Shown: positions 43,490-55,830, counted from the stretch's first letter. The stretch: DNA of 64,000 bases from Marisa cornuarietis (GCA_004794655.1 SMMW01000149.1:2418001-2482000), one strand, 5' to 3'. Notes: generated from the letters alone by a model not told the origin. Numbers and translations are program-made.

Positions 43490-44360
43490 TAACAGCATTG
43501 TAAATAATTTTTAATTAATTTTCACTTTGAGGAACTTTGTTTTTCACTGGCTGCAGACATAGGAAGGGTAAGTAAAATTCTTAGCGAAACTGCAGATGTA
43601 GTACAGTATCTAATAATTTATGAAATTAATAATTCATTATTGTAAAACAATTGATTATACTAACAATCTATGAAAGTGCATATGTAGTGTAGTATCTAAC
43701 AATTTAATTTGGAAAATGAAGACTAGAGCTTCTATGGAGTTCATTTTCCTGCTGGTTGTGTGTGCAAATTAAACGCGACAACACTCGCCAGTCTTGTGTA
43801 AGCATAGATACATTATTTAAATTCTCATTTGAGAAGAGATTGTTCCGCCCAGACGTATTATTATTTCTATATTTATAGAGAAAAGGGTAGCAGACATAGA
43901 TCCATGTGACTGACCAGAATTGTTCCCTAACATCATTCATCGCTTTTAAAAGAAAAGCAGTTTCGAGTACCCGCTTCCCTCCTCCAGCTTTAATGCTTCT
44001 GTGTTCTTGTCACTCACAGCGTTCAGCGCATCTTTCTCTTAACATAATCCTTCTGAACACTGAACCCACTTCTGAACACCTGGGAAACACAAGGAAAGAG
44101 GAAAGGAGAGGAGTTGGAGATTGCGAGAGAGAAAATAAAAGGTAAGAGATGAAAACACACGTTCCTATTATGACGGCGCCAGCTGTCTTTATAGTAGTAG
44201 TTCAAAGAGAGAGAGAGAGAAGGATGAAGACTAAAGTTCCCATCTTTGATGGCACCAGCTGTTTTTATATCAGGAGTTCAAAGTACGATTTTCATATCGG
44301 TCTTAATCACATCTGTTGATGTCATTACTTGTGCTGTCTGATAACTTCCCACATGGTAGC
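43490..44360 (+). repeat. Unclassified interspersed repeat, ~870 bp
   Basis: The first part (43490-43960) aligns with 51000-51370: TTAATTAATTTTCACTTTGA, GTAAAATTCT, GTACAGTATCTAA, TCTCATTTGAGAA, TGACCAGAATTG, AACATCATTCATCGC. The last part (44050-44345) aligns inversely with 27463-27720. No ORF, terminal repeat or tRNA-like head is obvious. Three copies in one window indicate a dispersed family. Confidence 0.6.
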
Positions 44361-44517
44361 TGATTGTATATTTAGCAATAATTTTTTTTTAAGTGTTGAT
44401 CTGTTTTGTTTTCATAATAAAGTCTGCATGATTTAATGACTATGTGCAGAAGTGTGAAATAATCAACAGACATCATGCACCTGTACTTTAGGTGAATCAC
44501 AAGCAATCATGTGAGAG

Positions 44518-44775
44518 GTAAAGGTCATTCCCGAATCCTTTTTAGGTCGCTGGAGGAGGGTGAGGTGTTAGAGACATCACTTTTCGCGGGCCTAGCTTTT
44601 TTGTGAGGGAGGTACCCATCTTCCCTCTCACTGCTTTACCTTTCCCCAGAAAATAAGTGAGGTGTATGTTCCCAACAGATGAGCTGACTGTGGGAAAAGT
44701 CGCTGCACCACCGGGTATTGAACCGTCATACCTCCGGCTTCGGACTACAGTGGGTCTAACCACTCGTTGTTGGCT
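44518..44775 (-). mobile_element. SINE family B, full-length copy
   Basis: Minus strand: tRNA-like head (AACAACGAGTGGTTAGACCC, B-box GACGGTTCAATACCC), linker, then body GTTGGGAACATACACCTCAC, GGGGAAAGGTAAAGCAGTGA, GAAGATGGGTACCTCCCTCA, AAAAAGCTAGGCCC, GATGTCTCTAACACCTC. It finishes with GGAATGACCTTTACCTCTC. This is the best representative of family B in the window. Confidence 0.8.
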
Positions 44776-44820
44776 CCAGAATGATCTTGTACATCATGTC
44801 CTAATATCATACGTCGCTTA

Positions 44821-44821
<1 letters not shown>

Positions 44822-44886
<65 letters not shown>
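44822..44886. repeat. (CA)n microsatellite, ~32 units
   Basis: Uninterrupted CA followed by a GA run at 44890-44910. Confidence 0.97.
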
Positions 44887-44891
<5 letters not shown>

Positions 44892-44996
44892 CAGAGAGAG
44901 AGAGAAAGAGAAAGGATCTCTGCTACCCTGCTCAGTGCTTGAACCCTAGACAGCTGCATATTTCGCCTAATGATAGAAGCGGGCCTGATTACAGGA

Positions 44997-45185
44997 TTAA
45001 TTGTCATCCACATCACTCCAGATTTTTAATTCTTTTTTTCTATTGACTGATCGTTTATTCTGCTGTCCAGATCGTGTGCTTCGAACTTCATTTTCTACGG
45101 ATTCCATTTCAAGTCTGTGCCCATAAACGACATCGACTGAAATCACGATGACAAGTGTGTTTAGCGCCATCATGAATCCAGACAT
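44997..45185 (-). CDS. Candidate small secreted peptide precursor
   Basis: A 62-codon frame with start context GAAAATGTC. Residues 1-22 (MSGFMMALNTLVIVISVDVV then YG) look like a signal peptide: short polar start, hydrophobic core and small residue before a likely cut. The remainder is hydrophilic (HRLEMESVENEVRSTRSGQQ) and has a dibasic KR at about residue 45 and a basic RKK cluster shortly after, suggestive of prohormone-convertase sites, ending KIWSDVDDN. No Cys framework is present. It might be a neuropeptide-like precursor or a chance frame; no family is recognised and no splice context was established. Confidence 0.3.
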   Translation of the reverse strand: MSGFMMALNTLVIVISVDVVYGHRLEMESVENEVRSTRSGQQNKRSVNRKKELKIWSDVDDN

Positions 45186-45443
45186 TTTCTTTTTTAAACT
45201 ACTATGTTGTGCTTGTTCGGTGCAGGGACTGCGAGATTTTGCTCCTATACTTTTATTTTATGGTGTAGTCTCTGTTCATATTTGTTTGTTGCTTGTATTT
45301 GTCGATGTATACCTTCTTTTTGAGTTTGTAATTTTTATATTTGTGTAGCTTGGTTTTGTGCCCTCACAGCGTATTGTGCTTTTTTAAGTGTAAAAATATA
45401 AAATGTGCTCAACAAATCATTTTACAAATATTATAAATTAGAA

Positions 45444-45444
45444 T

Positions 45445-45531
<87 letters not shown>

Positions 45532-45552
45532 CGACGACGACGACGACGACGA
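45444..45552. repeat. (GAT)n(GAC)n microsatellite, ~36 units
   Basis: About 29 GAT units followed by about seven GAC units. The poly-Ser frame on the minus strand is an artefact. Confidence 0.97.
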
Positions 45553-46476
45553 CTGGCAAAGGAGTGAGGGCAACTGTTTAAAGAGACCCACCCACCCTAC
45601 CCAGGTCAGCTTTGCCGAGACAAAGACAATAATCTAAGACAAGAAGAGCTGGTTTCATCAACACCTCAGCTACAGCCGCCAAAACCCACGCTACCGTCTA
45701 GACTCTAGACTTTAGACATAGAAGATCACGTGACCGTCATGAGAATGAGGTCAGGTCATTCCAGATTCAGACTTCGTATCTGCAGGGGAGAGTACTCAAC
45801 TGCTCAACGTAAAAGGTATCCGAAGACCTAGAAATTCCGACTGGTAGTCTCTCTAAGTCGCAGTGACCGACTGACCGATGTCCGAATTCTACACTAGACG
45901 TACTTTTCGTTCAGATTCTACTTTGTCAGCGCCAAAATTTAATCAGTCGATCATCTTTTATCTAATGCATTCCGAGGTGACAAACGATGTCAATCTTTTA
46001 AAAACACAATAACTTCTCCTTTTGCTAAACTGACACTTGAAACATATTAGAAGCATATATATATATAAGCATACAAAGACGTATACACAATCTATACATA
46101 TGAGCGCGCTTGCGCGCACACACACACTGTCGCGATGCGTAAATGGGTGATTACTTTTGCGACATTAGTGATGTCAGTGTCAATGTTTAGTTTATACTTA
46201 GTGGAGAATGACCGGTGTGAAGGAACGATGCTGGAAATCCGGCTCAAGAGGGAGCAGCGAGAAGGTATCCGGGAAGGAAAGTTGAGTTCCTCGTAGTACC
46301 AAAGGCGGTAATCGGCGTTTGTCGGGAAACTACGCGATGGACGTAGAGTACAACGGGAAAGGCACGGACTAGACGACGTAGCAGGAATGAGGACGGAAAT
46401 GAGGATTTGCTAGTGTTTTTATTATCGGTATCTTTTGTCTGTCTTTGTCGCGAGCATGCGAGAGCCAGTGTGTGCA
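45553..46476. other. Anonymous DNA
   Basis: No gene supported. A short (AT)n is near 46056-46067 and GCGCGC-CACACA near 46105-46125. Confidence 0.5.
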
Positions 46477-46562
46477 ACTCACTCACTCACTCACTCACTC
46501 ACTCACTCACTCACTCACTCACTCACTCACTCACTCACTCACACACACACACACACACACAC
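46477..46562. repeat. (ACTC)n(CA)n microsatellite
   Basis: About sixteen ACTC units followed by about eleven CA units. Confidence 0.97.
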
Positions 46563-46604
46563 ATTAAAGATAATCTACAGCCAGAAAAAATATTTATCCA
46601 TCTT

Positions 46605-47857
46605 AAACAATAGGCGGAACAGGAGTGCCTTAGCTAGGCTTAGAAAAAGAACCTTAGGTCTGAATGCTAATCAAAGATGGTTTGAACCTACTATCGAATT
46701 TCACTGAGGTTGCTCAGCTTGAATATGAAGAGCATTTCTTGTTTAGATGCCCATATTATTAAATTCTTCGAAAGAATAACCAACTCTTTCAATCACATAC
46801 TATTCAAAGAACAGAGGTTTACCTATCACTTTCTAACAAAGAGTTGCTGATGTGTTTAGCAAAATTTGTAGCCGAAGCAAATAAGATGCGACTAAAAGAA
46901 CTTAATAAAAAAAATCAATAAGTAGAACAGAGATCATTTAATTTTTTTTTTTGGGGGGTATACTTGTAGATATTTGTAGTCCCATTTTTTTCCCTTGCTT
47001 ATAAGTCAATTAACTAATGAAATTCGACAAAAGGTGTGCACGGCATTCAGCTCTCTTCCGACTTGATTCAGTTTGATTATTTTACTGTTTGGTGATGAAT
47101 TCGCACTAGTGTCTGATACGATAGTGGGTCTGAAAAATCAATGGAATGTTTTGTGTCAAATTGCCAAACGCCTGGACCTTGTGGTTTAATTGCTGAAAGA
47201 GAAAACTGTTTTTGATAATATGTACAGATAACTTGGTATAATTATGTTCATTCGCTGTGCTTTTTACACAAGCTTTTCAAAGACCTTCTAGAGCTCGGTT
47301 TGGTGTTTAAATATCCGGAGGGTATTGTGGGCTTTTAATGATCGCAGCTCAGCTCTGTGTTTTTATGGCTCTGAAATTTGTAGACTGATGGCGGATGATG
47401 GTATTGTCGAAAAGGTTCCTTTGTTTGCCAAAAGAAAAATTTCTGAATGTAACGAATTTTCGAGAAAGCTACATCCCCGCAAAATATTATGAGACCTTCT
47501 CTATTCAGATTCAAATTAATAATGTCAGACACTAGAACTAATATTTCTAACCTTCTAGCTGCGTGTGTCTTCAAAGCATTGGACCGGAGAGATAAGTTCT
47601 TAAAATAGTGTAACTCTGGGTGTGTTCTCTTTGTACTTGTATTTTCAGTAAACTTATCACATGTGACTTGGTATATCCTCCGTAGTTGTAAAAAGCACAG
47701 TGAAACTTCTGTTAAAACCTAAATGCCGTCGTGTTGATAATCCAATTGCCTACTATACAATATATGTGTACATACCTTTGGTGGTTTTGTTATAAGCTCC
47801 CCCTTGAAACGGGCCGATGGCCTATTCAATAAAGAAATCTGATTCTGATTCTGACAG
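46605..47857 (+). mobile_element. Decayed non-LTR retrotransposon, 3' part
   Basis: In shifting frames the start reads RSALARLRKRTLGLNANQRW, then YEEHFLFRCPYY, then SLSNKELLMCLAKFVAEANK. This matches the familiar C-terminus of molluscan non-LTR ORF2 proteins (ALARLR, E.HFLF.CP.Y, ...LAKFV..A). The far end reads GAAACGGGCCGATGGCCTAT then TCAATAAAG and a short (GATTCT)n tail at 47836-47857, a typical 3' terminus. Multiple stops and shifts make it a dead fossil. Clade is not assigned. Confidence 0.6.
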
Positions 47858-47965
47858 GCACGCACACATTGATATGCATATAAGAAGCAGTATTTGATGT
47901 TGATATGGTCCTTCCAAAATCTGAATGAAGAAATTATTATTATTACACATAAAAGAGAAAAAAGG

Positions 47966-48114
47966 GATTGGTTTTTTATGCTGAGCCAGCAACTAAAGCT
48001 ATTATCACGACAAAGATAAAGCGATCAACAGGCGCCACGTGCAGAGAAAGGATACAAGGACTCAGTCTTCACTGTATTTGTGACAAGTGCTAATTGGTGC
48101 GCTCTAGGACCGTC
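47966..48114 (-). mobile_element. SINE family A copy
   Basis: Carries TTTTATGCTGAGCCAGCAAC, TAAAGCTATTATCACGACAA, CAGAGAAAGGATAC and, in reverse, the head GGTCCTAGAGCGCACCAATT. It is older than the copy at 58.5 kb, judged by its substitutions. Confidence 0.7.
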
Positions 48115-48119
48115 CCCCC

Positions 48120-49685
48120 CCACACACACACACACTCACATTGAAGCCATTGAAGTCTCTGAGCAGCAGCCACTGTGTCTGGAAGGTTCTTTCAATTCCT
48201 CATCCAAATGGCATTTCGTGAGAAAAATGAAAATAACGCCTTACTGCCCCACAGTCCAGCCAACTGATGTTTCCACGGGAAGAGGTGCTTATCAAAGGTG
48301 CATGTCTCGAAAGAACCAAAGAGAGAGAGAGAGAGAAAAAGAAAGAAAATAGGAAAGGAAAATGAAATACAAACTAATACTTTGTGTACTATACACAGCT
48401 GTGTCAAACTAATAGTCTGTGTACTATGTACAGCTGTGTCAAACGAATACTTTGTGTACATCTGTGTCAAATACAAGCTAACATCCTTTTCACAGTTGCA
48501 TCAAAATCGTAGGTTTGATGATAAATAACATAATATTAAAGATATGACAAGAGTAGCTATCTGAAGCAGTCAGTCGACCCTAACCTCGGTGTAGACGATC
48601 CCTATGACGTGCTGTACATTTTTAATTAATGTACCTTGGAGCCTCGGAGCCTTGAAAGGCCACCCGGGTCAAAAATAATATTAAACTGAAATTAGTTGCT
48701 GGAATGTAAACAGCAGTGGCATATAAACCAGGGGGGGAGGAGGCAGCCGTCCCCTTAGAAAAGATACTGAGGGGACAAGAATGTGAATGTCGTTACTGTT
48801 AGCACTGAGTTGGCCTCCCTTCTTTCCAAAGCCTCTTCCTACACCACTGAAAAGACCAGAGTGTTGTGATCAGACCGGGACCAAAAAGTGTGCATTTTAA
48901 ATAAAAAAATTTTGAGAAAAGCACAGGTAAATGAAGTCTTACTATTTTGGAGCTGATGGTCGAAACCATTGTGGTGATGTGTTGCACAACCACCAAGCCA
49001 ACGTTTGTGAAGTTGAGGGCATTGACCTCTTTCTAGAAACGTTGGTGAGAACTGTAATGTTCAGTAGCTCGTAACTCGCTAATGAAACAGTTCTTGGTCC
49101 ATATTTTGGAGAGAGTTTCTTATATTGACTCAAAACCACTCTTTGTAAATAGTTTTGTAGTCGCGTTTGTCTATAAAGCCGCTGATCTTAAAGACACATC
49201 ATAGGGACTAACCTGGTCAAATCACTTTGTTCACTCAGCTGAACTGATGGGAGTATCTGCCAGTTACTAGTCTATATCCGGTGATTAATAAAAAGGAAAT
49301 TCTGAAAGTTGTCTTCCATTCAGGTCTGAGACACCATCTGACGGCGAGTCGAGAAGCTAGCTGCTGGACAATGGTGTCGTCAACGTGGTGCTGTGTGGCG
49401 CGACTTTTCATTTTAGGCGGCTGAGACTTGGAAGACTTTGAAGAACACAACATGTTTATTAGATCATAGCTGGACACTGCAAACAAGCGATCCAACGGTG
49501 TCGTGGTTCTTTCAAAATATATCATGATGAAACACACCTCTTACTGGTGTCAGACTGTCGTCAGACGGGCCGTGCAAACCTGGTGACATCAGGAAGACGA
49601 GGGTTCATGTCAGTTCTAACTGTAGGCCATAATCCACTGACCAAGATACTTTGTAGATAACAATTATTTAGACCCTATTATAGAC

Positions 49686-49722
<37 letters not shown>

Positions 49723-50268
49723 CACCAACACTATTATCTCCACCACCATTTTATAACCCATTGACATTTCCAAACAAATCCGTTCTTTCATCGCCAGACG
49801 CAAACTAATGTGCTTTGCTGAGGTTACCTGGTAGGAGGTTGGTGGTGGGTGTTCCTGCTTTTCCTCACTAAACCTCCCAACCCCTTCTGCAAAAACAGGA
49901 AATTGGTCGGTGATAAAATAGCCGCGCTGCACTGAATTTTCCCCTGCGAGAATAATTCAATATTTCGTTGATCTCGGAGATGAACATGACCTGCTGCACA
50001 TGCTTTTCAATGAAAATTAAAGTGGAAAAATAAGATAAGTAATGTATGTTTTGTTAAATATTACTGTCATACTGTTCTATAGCACTGTTTGTTTTCGTGC
50101 CACTAGAATACGAATAGAAATAAGATGCACTAACCATTTTCAAACCGATATTAGTGGTAGCAGTTTTTAATCTCATAGCCTTTGTGGTGGCTCTTTCGTC
50201 TGGTGTTTTTAGTTGGTTCACCTGAAAAAAATTATGTCGACACAGGAGTAAGTCTGTGAAAAGGATAG

Positions 50269-50270
<2 letters not shown>
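48120..50270. other. Anonymous DNA with short tandem units and possible TE relic
   Basis: A ~41-bp unit (ACTTTGTGTACTATACACAG-CTGTGTCAAA type) is repeated about three times at 48365-48475. Near 48718-48780 a G-run with GGCAGCCGTCCCC resembles the end of a cut-and-paste element. Minus-strand frames at 48800-49540 (one containing SSYDLINMLCSSKSSKS) might be a fossil protein, but I cannot name it. (CA)n lies at 49688-49721. Confidence 0.35.
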
Positions 50271-50272
<2 letters not shown>

Positions 50273-50359
<87 letters not shown>

Positions 50360-50361
50360 CG
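50273..50361. repeat. (GT)n(GA)n microsatellite, ~37 GT units
   Basis: Long (GT)n followed by a short GA run. Further (GT)n tracts are at 50472-50522 and (TA)n at 50534-50548. Confidence 0.97.
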
Positions 50362-50989
50362 GGGAGAAAATAAAAACCTTGATTACTCCATGGAGCTTTC
50401 ATCTCCACTTCATGCAATAACATTCTCGACCCCACCATTGTCACTGCGCGTGGGTGCACACATTTTGAATCAGTGTGTGTGTGTGTGTGTGTGTTAGTGT
50501 GTGTGTGTGTGTGTGTGTGTGTCCGTGCGAGTGTATATATATATATATGGGTGTGCGTATGTGTTTGTTTGTTTAACTTCAGCATTTGATCTATATAACG
50601 GACACGGCCGACATATTAACGACGTTGTATTTGCAGCGATTGTATAAATAATCCACTGCCACTCACCGAGAGTTTTTCTCGCTGCTTCCGCGTGTTTCAG
50701 TAAAGTGTACTTCACAGGTTATTAACTCCCTTTGCCTGAAGGACTTGTGATCGAGGCCGGTGCTAACCTGCGTTGCACCAAAAGCTAAAGTGCTGCGCCC
50801 CGATCTATACTTCATTCATCCCCCCCCCCCAAGATGTCAATGAATTATAGCATATTAACCAATTAATTGATATGCTCTTGTAATAAAACCGAGGATTAAA
50901 ATCTCGCTTTCTTTTATTTTTGATGTGTACAGAGTTATTTTGAGCGACCTGGTGAAGCTGTCAACAAGTCATACTGTGAGAAGCCGAGC

Positions 50990-51380
50990 CAATCTTTCTT
51001 GCAGGATTGTTTAAAAATATTAATTAATGTTCACTTTGGGAAACTTTGTTCCTTACTGTATACAGAAACTGGCAGAGTCAGTAAAATTCTAAAGGACACT
51101 GTAGCTATGATACAGTATCTAAAAGCTTATATTAGACGATTAAGATTTTAACTTCTTTGGGATTGCACTTGATTTTAGAAGCTTTCCACTGCTGTCTGTG
51201 TGCTCGTGAATCAAACCCCGACAGTTCTTGCTGCTATAATGTAAGTCTAGATACATTTTCTTAACTTTTCATTTGAGAAAAGATGATAGCAGATATGTGC
51301 ACGTTTGATTGACCAGAATACTTTTCTTAACATCATTTGTCGCTGAAAAGAAAAAACAAAGCCTGAGTGCGATAAAAACA
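50990..51380 (+). repeat. Partial copy of unclassified ~870-bp repeat
   Basis: Collinear with 43490-43960: TTAATTAATGTTCACTTTGG, AGAGTCAGTAAAATTCTAAA, GATACAGTATCTAA, TTTCATTTGAGAAAAGATG, TTGACCAGAATACTTTTCTT and AACATCATTTGTCGCT. It lacks the second half present at 44.0-44.35 kb. Confidence 0.65.
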
Positions 51381-51399
51381 TTCACACCTTTACCATAAT

Positions 51400-54300
51400 T
51401 ATATATGTTTTGAAATGTTCAAATAAATTCAAGGCGAGAAATACAAGGTCCCGATTCAGCGATTTATGAACAAAGGAAAAGATAAGACGTGATGTGAGGT
51501 GATGACTATGGATGTACTGACGAAGAAACCTACGACTGCAACGATGGCGAAGTGATGATGCTTTAAAAAAAGTACCGGAAGGAGAGCCATATTTTTTCTG
51601 TGTAAAGACCTAAAAGGCAAAGTCTCCCAAGGGAGCACTGAATCTCGTGAAGCATGGAGCCCAACTCTCTCTTTTCCTCTTAGCTTATTTCCCCTGATAA
51701 ATCAAAAAACCTGTATGATGGGTGGACAGGGTGCGTGGGGTTTTTTTCTAGTCACGTGCTCAGGCGAGCATTAAACCTTCGACTTTCTTAAAAACCATCA
51801 AGCCACCGTGCATTTGGAAATGTGCAATAAACAAGAAAACAGCGGTTAGAGTTTTGTCTAACTAAACGTTCGGCTTAATTAAAATATATTCGAGCAGAGA
51901 AGTTAAAGGTAGATTTGTTTCGCGTCTCTGATTTGAGGCGCACCTGAATGGACACAAACAAGGTTGTCATCATAAATTTAAGTCGTCGCTAACAGCCTGC
52001 TGCGGAGAAAGGAAACAAAGCAACGTACAGGTGAGTTTGTCGCCCAGAGACTAACGAACATTGTCGGGAAGCTCCTTCAGGTAGCGGCAGGAAACATCGA
52101 TCGGTGAGAGGACACAGGATCTGAACACGCCATGCTTCAGCTGCGTGCTTGTCGCGGTGAACCATGTCTTTTCAAGGACCGCAGAGAGATAAAACAGAGA
52201 TTTGAGCTGCAAGAGTTCGCAGGATGCACGCAAGCTACAAGATAAACATTTTCCAACAAACAAAACAAAACAAAAACAGCGTAGGAGGTCTGGTGGCATT
52301 GAGTGATTAAATGAAAATGCAGTGGGAGGGGATACGCGACAACAACATACGGATGGATGGGCCATGAGCTCACACGAGTGCATGCGCACTTGCACTCGCA
52401 CCTGTGCGTACAACAGCAACACACGTCCGCAAGCACAAACACACATTCATGCACAGGTATCCATAAACTCGCAATGCACACAATATATGGCTACAACAAA
52501 TTCATATACACATGCATACTGTGCATACAGAGAAAGAGAGAAGAAGCCAAAACATCAATCGACGCATGCATAAATATATTTCTCTCGCATTCATTCACTC
52601 ACTCACACATACACACACATTCTCTCTCACACACTCTTTCTCTCTCACACACACACACACAAAGAAATAAATACAAAGAGAAAAAATATAGATGCAAGAA
52701 ACAATAAGATTAAATGATTAAACATGCATAAGTATGTTTAATGCTTATGTGGTATTTCACACACGCGCGCGCGCGCGTGCTTGTTAAATGGATTATGGGA
52801 CGTAGCCACGTCCAACGTTTCGGTTCTTTGCCTTGAAGAGTTATTATAGAAATTTGATTATCGCTTCGGCGATCATTGCTTTCACTTTGACACCTGATCT
52901 ATACCACAGAAATGTTGATCAGAGCTTTTACTGTCGGCTTTCTGAAAGTAACTGTCGACACAGCAGCTCTTCTACACCAGGTGCACGTAGACTGGAGAAC
53001 CCACAGAAACCACATTATGTTTAATAGTTTGTCTTTATAGTCCTTGACAGCGGGAGGGTGTGAGACGTGGGGAAAGCGAGAGGGAGAGAAAACATAAGCT
53101 ACGTGGGACATAACCAAGTGCCTCGATTCTCTCCTTCCTGTAGAAGAGTTACTGAAATTTGATTTTATTACATTCGGTTGATGGGGTTTTCTTTGACAGC
53201 ATTTTGATGTGAATCTGTCAAATCTCTTTCGCTGAGGAGCAAATGGGGTGATGTCTGTATTAATGGTCAGATTTCGCTTCAAGAGGCTTCTGCACCTTCC
53301 GGTGACTAAAAGGCGTATCTCTCACAAACTTCTATGTTATCTGTTTTGACCAGTTACCCACAAATGTCGGTCAGTGCATCGACTGTGGCGCTAATGGAGC
53401 TGTGTCTGTTTATCGTTTTTGTTCGTTTGTTGTTTGTTTGTTTGTTTTTTGCATGTTCGGGGTGGCGTTCACCTGGCGTGGGCAAAACAACATGGCACTG
53501 CACGGCGCACCGATCTGCTTCATTCACATTTTGCTAGCCACAGTAAATACTTCTTCTAATGAACCGCATGCAACCTTCCAATTCCTCATCCTATGTATTT
53601 TATTGGAACCCAGAACATATCGATCTTCCCTGCAGTGATGCCAAGAAAGCGACCTTTTACCCCGGATCACAGTGCTCGGCCTTGATTGAGGGTTTTGCCG
53701 CCGGGCGGCGCCGTCTGCCTTGGTCTAGCCACCAATTATCTCCCATGCTAGAAGCACATTAATTTTATAGAGTACTTGTGGAACAAGTGCAAATCTTCAG
53801 CTGGTTTGAAAATTAAAACAAAAAAGGAAAAGCTGCAAAGATGTCAGTTTGGGGTCACTTTTAACCTGACCTTTCGCTCCCGTCTTCTTTGCGCTGCGCA
53901 AGAAAGAAAAAAGAAAGGGAAAAGAAACACCATTGGAGGTAGATGGATGAAATGAATTTTTTTTTTACCTCTACGTCCACTAGTGTCGTAGAAAAATAAA
54001 ACATAAATAGGTGTTGGCGCTAGAAAATCTCAAATCAGTTTTAACAGCATCACAAAGGGTAGGCAAACATGTAAACCTTAGTGGCTGCTGTCTGTGTTGG
54101 GTTTCCTCCCTTGGACTGCTGTCTTTTTAATTAGGATCCGAGGGTGCTGCTGTCAATCATTCACTCATCCAACCGGTGTACTGCAGTCCAATCATCATAC
54201 CCTGTATTGCAGTCGTCCCACCCGTAAACTGCATTCTACAATGGGCATAGCGCTGATCTTTTGATACGCAGATCCACTTTGGTGTTATTGTAAAGTTTGA
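51400..54300. other. Anonymous DNA, no gene supported
   Basis: Frames are short or low-complexity. CA/CT tracts lie at 52600-52660, (CG)n at 52764-52777, and a GTTT/TTTG run at 53425-53450. A minus-strand frame at 52060-52450 has acceptor-like stretches but no recognisable protein. Confidence 0.45.
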
Positions 54301-54308
54301 AACTACAT

Positions 54309-54363
54309 GGTTTCACCGAGATTTGAACTCATATTGCTGGATTCATAATGCTATAATGCATTA
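54309..54363 (-). pseudogene. Truncated tRNA-Gln copy
   Basis: Positions 54309-54346 match the 3' half of the intact tRNA-Gln at 56.6 kb closely (GGTTTCACCGAGATTTGAAC then TC, TTGCTGGATTCA on the plus strand). After that the anticodon stem decays (ATAATGCTATAATGCATTA). The 5' acceptor strand is lost, so no cloverleaf forms. Same strand as the gene, 2.2 kb away. Confidence 0.7.
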
Positions 54364-54369
54364 AAAGGG

Positions 54370-55245
54370 CCAAACGCTTCCCTCTTCTCAAACCTTGCTC
54401 GAGAAATGCCTACTGATGCCTCACACCTCTGCGCTGGCCCTACTTTTTAATGAGGAACCAAGATGTCGGTTTTTAAAAAAAAAGCACGTGCTGCTCTACT
54501 CTGGATGCGCGGGGCTTTTCTTCAGCTGGTCCAGCTCGCAAGCAGACGCTTAGCCCACAGTCTTAGCCTTTCGACATGTGGGCGACATCACGATCGGGCG
54601 ATGGTAAAGAGTCGCCCTTTGTCGTCAGGGGCGGCAAGTGAGCCGCTGTCAGAGCTGTCATCTCGTTTGCCTCGCATTGCCTCCCTTGTTTTGTTGCTGC
54701 CCGCCTGAATAGAACGATGAGTTGCTCGCCGTCTCGTTCTTCCGCCACGTGCACGGCAGACGAGAAATTGATCGTTTGTTCGCTGGCTCGTGCTCTGTGA
54801 AGGACAGAATAAGAATACAAAATGGTGCTTTGCTAGGCCTTTGAGTTCATTTAAAAAATTGGTGTACAACATAATTATAAAGTATACATTAAATCCTATA
54901 AGCGGATTAAGAATATATTCTAGGCGTAAAATAGTATTTCATATCCTTGTTGCTAAATATATACATTTCGCTAGAGAGTACATATTTTGTGCTAGAATCT
55001 GAATCATTAGTTAGAAAGAAGTGGGGGCAGAGAGAGAGAGAGAGAGGCGAAGAAAGGAAAACTTTATCTACAAGGAAATAATTACTAAGGTACGAGAACA
55101 TTATAATTAAATGAAATGTCATCAAGAGAGAGAGAATGGAGGAGGTTAATATGTACAAAGTAATAGAAATAGTTGTTATTATTAACTCACATTCACGCGA
55201 AGCTATAGATTCAGGAAGTATTTGAAAAGCTTTATGAGTTTTTCT
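54370..55245. other. Anonymous DNA
   Basis: A GC-richer part (54520-54800) has overlapping frames on both strands, none recognisable. The rest is AT-rich. Confidence 0.4.
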
Positions 55246-55249
55246 TTAT

Positions 55250-55830
55250 AAGAAAGAATTGATTGCTTGATTGCTTGATTGATTGTATACTAAATTTAAA
55301 TAAGTGTAAAACTTCTTATGACCTCTAAGATGTAGGCAAGCTTCACAACATAATAAAAAATGAACATTATCGTCTTCATCTGCAAAGACCAAATTAAATC
55401 CTGTACAGTATGTTGTTTGTAAAGAAAATAAGGAACAGCAATATTTGAATCACCTAGTATTCTAATTTTTTTCCCATAGTGTTCCGCACTTAAAACTCAA
55501 AAGTCATTGTAAGGCATATTGAACAGCATGCAAAAAGCTGTATGCACAATAAAAGGAAAATCAGTCAGTACTGTTAATATAACTAATTAAATCCTGCCAC
55601 ATGCATGCAATCAAGATTTCTTTCAATTTCTTCGTAAAATTATTTAAATTTTCAACGTCTTGGTTCAGCCAAACAAAACCAAATCAAAGAAAAAAACTTT
55701 CATTTTAATATTAGACACCCTGTTCATTTTACTATAAATCATACAACTTTATACTCTTTTGGATGTAATCTATCATTGCCCATTCTAATAAGTCTTAACC
55801 AACAGCAAATGCATCTAATGACTGAATTCA
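55250..55830 (-). mobile_element. Fossil non-LTR ORF2 C-terminus
   Basis: Minus-strand frames give FTKKLKEILIACMWQDLINY, then FSFYCAYSFLHAVQYAL and ADEDDNVHFLLCCEACLHLR. These echo a conserved arrangement in molluscan non-LTR elements (…W…I….FY..Y……, then E..HFLL.C……LR). Stops are frequent. An imperfect (ATTGCTTG)n lies at 55261-55285. Assignment is by pattern only. Confidence 0.35.

Noticed and set aside
52051..52446. Minus-strand frame with acceptor-like stretches
   Set aside because: Several competing frames, low-complexity N-terminus and no recognisable protein.
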